Shown: positions 62,915 through 64,000 of the stretch, one piece after another
Position numbering within the stretch: the stretch's first letter is position 1
Layout: every line of letters starts with the position of its first letter
NCBI RefSeq assembly: GCF_002584985.1
Contig: NZ_NUPZ01000006.1
Coordinates: 1-64,000 of the forward strand
DNA: 64,000 nt
Source of the DNA: Bacillus sp. AFS029637
Lineage (GTDB): Bacteria > Bacillota > Bacilli > Bacillales > Bacillaceae_G
Direction of reading: 5' to 3'
Notes under the pieces: generated by a model
Seen by the model: only the letters and a program-made list of their open reading frames with translations
Database searches by the model: none
What the model was told of the DNA's origin: nothing
Position numbers and translations under genes: made by a program

Positions 62915-63713
62915 TATAAAACAACTGCATGAACAGTTTCGGAAAAAAGAACGCAGGCGCGCATGGTTAGCACGCTCTTTGCAGCTTTTACTGCTCATTC
63001 TTTTCTTTGCACTATGGGAAATAGCTAGTAAAAAAGAATGGATTGATCCTTTACTATTTAGCTCTCCTTCAAGTATTTGGGATCTCTTCCTTAATAAATG
63101 GAGTGACGGTTCTCTTTGGATTCACATATGGACGACATTACTTGAAACGGGAATAGGTTTCATTCTCGGAACAGTACTCGGGGCTATCATCGCAACTTTC
63201 CTTTGGTGGATACCACTTCTAGCCCGCGTACTTGATCCCTATCTCGTCGTCTTAAACGCAATGCCCAAAGTAGCACTTGGCCCTATTATCATTGTTATTT
63301 TCGGTCCAAATATTTCATCGTCTATTGCAATGGGCGTAATCATTTCCATCATTATTACCATCCTCGTTATTTACAGTGCATTTCAAGAAGTCGATTCTAA
63401 CTATATAAAAGTGATGGACACATTTGGCGCAAATAAATGGCAATGTTATAAGCAAGTTATACTCCCCTCATCGTTCCCTGCCATTATTTCAACGCTAAAA
63501 GTAAACGTTGGATTGTCATGGGTCGGTGTTATTTTCGGTGAGCTTCTCGTGTCCAAACAAGGACTTGGCTATTTAATTAGCTACGGATTCCAGGTCTTTA
63601 ACTTCACACTCGTCTTACTGAGTGTACTACTCACATGTGTCCTCGCAACACTGATGTATGTATTTGTCGAGGCATTTGAAAAACTTCTAATTGGAAAACG
63701 CAAAAAAAGCTGA
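62907..63713 (+). CDS. ytlD: ABC transporter permease (SsuC/TauC-like, YtlD)
   Basis: A 268-residue permease with about six helices and the EAA loop [27 protein letters not shown] (about 170-196). The start is TTG at 62907, with AAGGAG ten bases upstream, inside the end of the ATPase gene, so the two are translationally coupled. It completes the ytlACD-type importer. A terminator follows. Confidence 0.88.
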   Translation: MDNIKQLHEQFRKKERRRAWLARSLQLLLLILFFALWEIASKKEWIDPLLFSSPSSIWDLFLNKWSDGSLWIHIWTTLLETGIGFILGTVLGAIIATFLWWIPLLARVLDPYLVVLNAMPKVALGPIIIVIFGPNISSSIAMGVIISIIITILVIYSAFQEVDSNYIKVMDTFGANKWQCYKQVILPSSFPAIISTLKVNVGLSWVGVIFGELLVSKQGLGYLISYGFQVFNFTLVLLSVLLTCVLATLMYVFVEAFEKLLIGKRKKS

Positions 63714-63742
63714 CTTAAAGCGATACACTAGAGTCAGCTTCT
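63704..63742. terminator. Bidirectional terminator
   Basis: Stem AAGCTGACT/AGTCAGCTT, extended by weaker pairs, with flanking A and T runs between convergent genes. Confidence 0.85.
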
Positions 63743-63757
63743 TTCCTCTTTCTTTTA

Positions 63758-63997
63758 TCATTTATCACACATCTTTGTTTCATTTGTAACATTTCCATTT
63801 GCAACCGTAACTGTATGGAAACAATCTTTCACACGTACTGTAACGACATTATCTTGTCGATCTATCACATGATAATCATTGAACTTTTTATTTAATGCAC
63901 TACGAATTTGCTCCCCTTCAAAAATCGGAAAACTGTGAGACATTACCCAAATGAGACTGAGACCAGCAACAGCAAGAATCGTTTTCATACGTTTCAT
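63758..63997 (-). CDS. Small exported or membrane-anchored protein (start near window edge)
   Basis: A protein of at most 79 residues with an N-terminal signal or anchor helix (MKRMKTILAVAGLSLIWVM) and a short outer domain that carries two cysteines (VKDCFHTV and the C-terminal KMCDK), possibly a disulfide pair. The ATG at 63997 is three bases from the right edge, so the ribosome site is not visible and a start outside the window cannot be excluded; a second ATG lies at 63988. No family was recognised. It converges with the ytlACD-type operon. Confidence 0.6.
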   Translation of the reverse strand: MKRMKTILAVAGLSLIWVMSHSFPIFEGEQIRSALNKKFNDYHVIDRQDNVVTVRVKDCFHTVTVANGNVTNETKMCDK

Positions 63998-64000
63998 TAC

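Overview
The window is chromosomal DNA from a member of the Bacillus cereus group (low GC, AGGAGG-type ribosome sites, GTG/TTG starts, sporulation and germination genes). The gene order ytzC, ytqA, ytqB, ytpB, ytpA, ytoA, metK, pckA, ytlA/C/D is shared with the Bacillus subtilis yt region (from memory). No rRNA, tRNA, complete insertion sequence, prophage or CRISPR array was seen.

Layout. 1-3.7 kb: GerA-family germinant receptor operon (A, B, C subunits; A runs off the left edge). 3.8-5.5 kb: a small membrane protein, a MazG-like pyrophosphohydrolase and a His/Gly/Gln repeat protein. 5.6-8.5 kb: leuS with a leucine T-box leader. 8.5-15.6 kb: an MFS transporter, a fused remnant of khtT and khtU, a degenerate tyrosine recombinase, a BceAB-like peptide-resistance ABC transporter, a DUF418 membrane protein and two small proteins. 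15.7-24.1 kb: tRNA wobble-uridine enzymes ytqA and ytqB/mnmM, an Asp/Glu racemase, a PepSY membrane protein, the ytpB/ytpA lipid genes, ytoA, and a PAP2 phosphatase plus glycosyltransferase pair. 24.2-40.6 kb: a secreted-protein island on the minus strand, made of a CalY/TasA-like protein, three tandem subtilases of about 1380 residues and a NarL-type two-component system. 41.1-46.3 kb: mobA and moaB, two small proteins, metK under a SAM-I riboswitch, and pckA with a CcpN-like site. 46.3-50.2 kb: a noncoding repeat region, small membrane proteins, an EamA transporter, a HesB-like protein and a Nif3-like protein. 50.3-52.8 kb: two overlapping sensor kinases, the second without its phosphoacceptor histidine. 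53.0-57.8 kb: a large-subunit catalase with an alpha/beta hydrolase, and two Opp-type permeases without partners. 58.1-64 kb: an LTA-synthase-like enzyme, small proteins and an SsuABC/YtlACD-type transporter.

The most interesting points are: (i) each of the three subtilases carries both a cohesin-like domain and a duplicated calcium-binding dockerin, so a secreted self-assembling protease is possible; (ii) the kinase pair whose second member has GYKIRRP where its sister has GHEIKNP; (iii) a matching TTACA-N4-TGTAA operator before both the BceAB-like transporter and the DUF418 gene, with no cognate regulator in the window; (iv) the khtT::khtU fusion remnant; (v) several intergenic repeat families and hairpin clusters. 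Function calls rest on motif recognition by eye; no searches were run.
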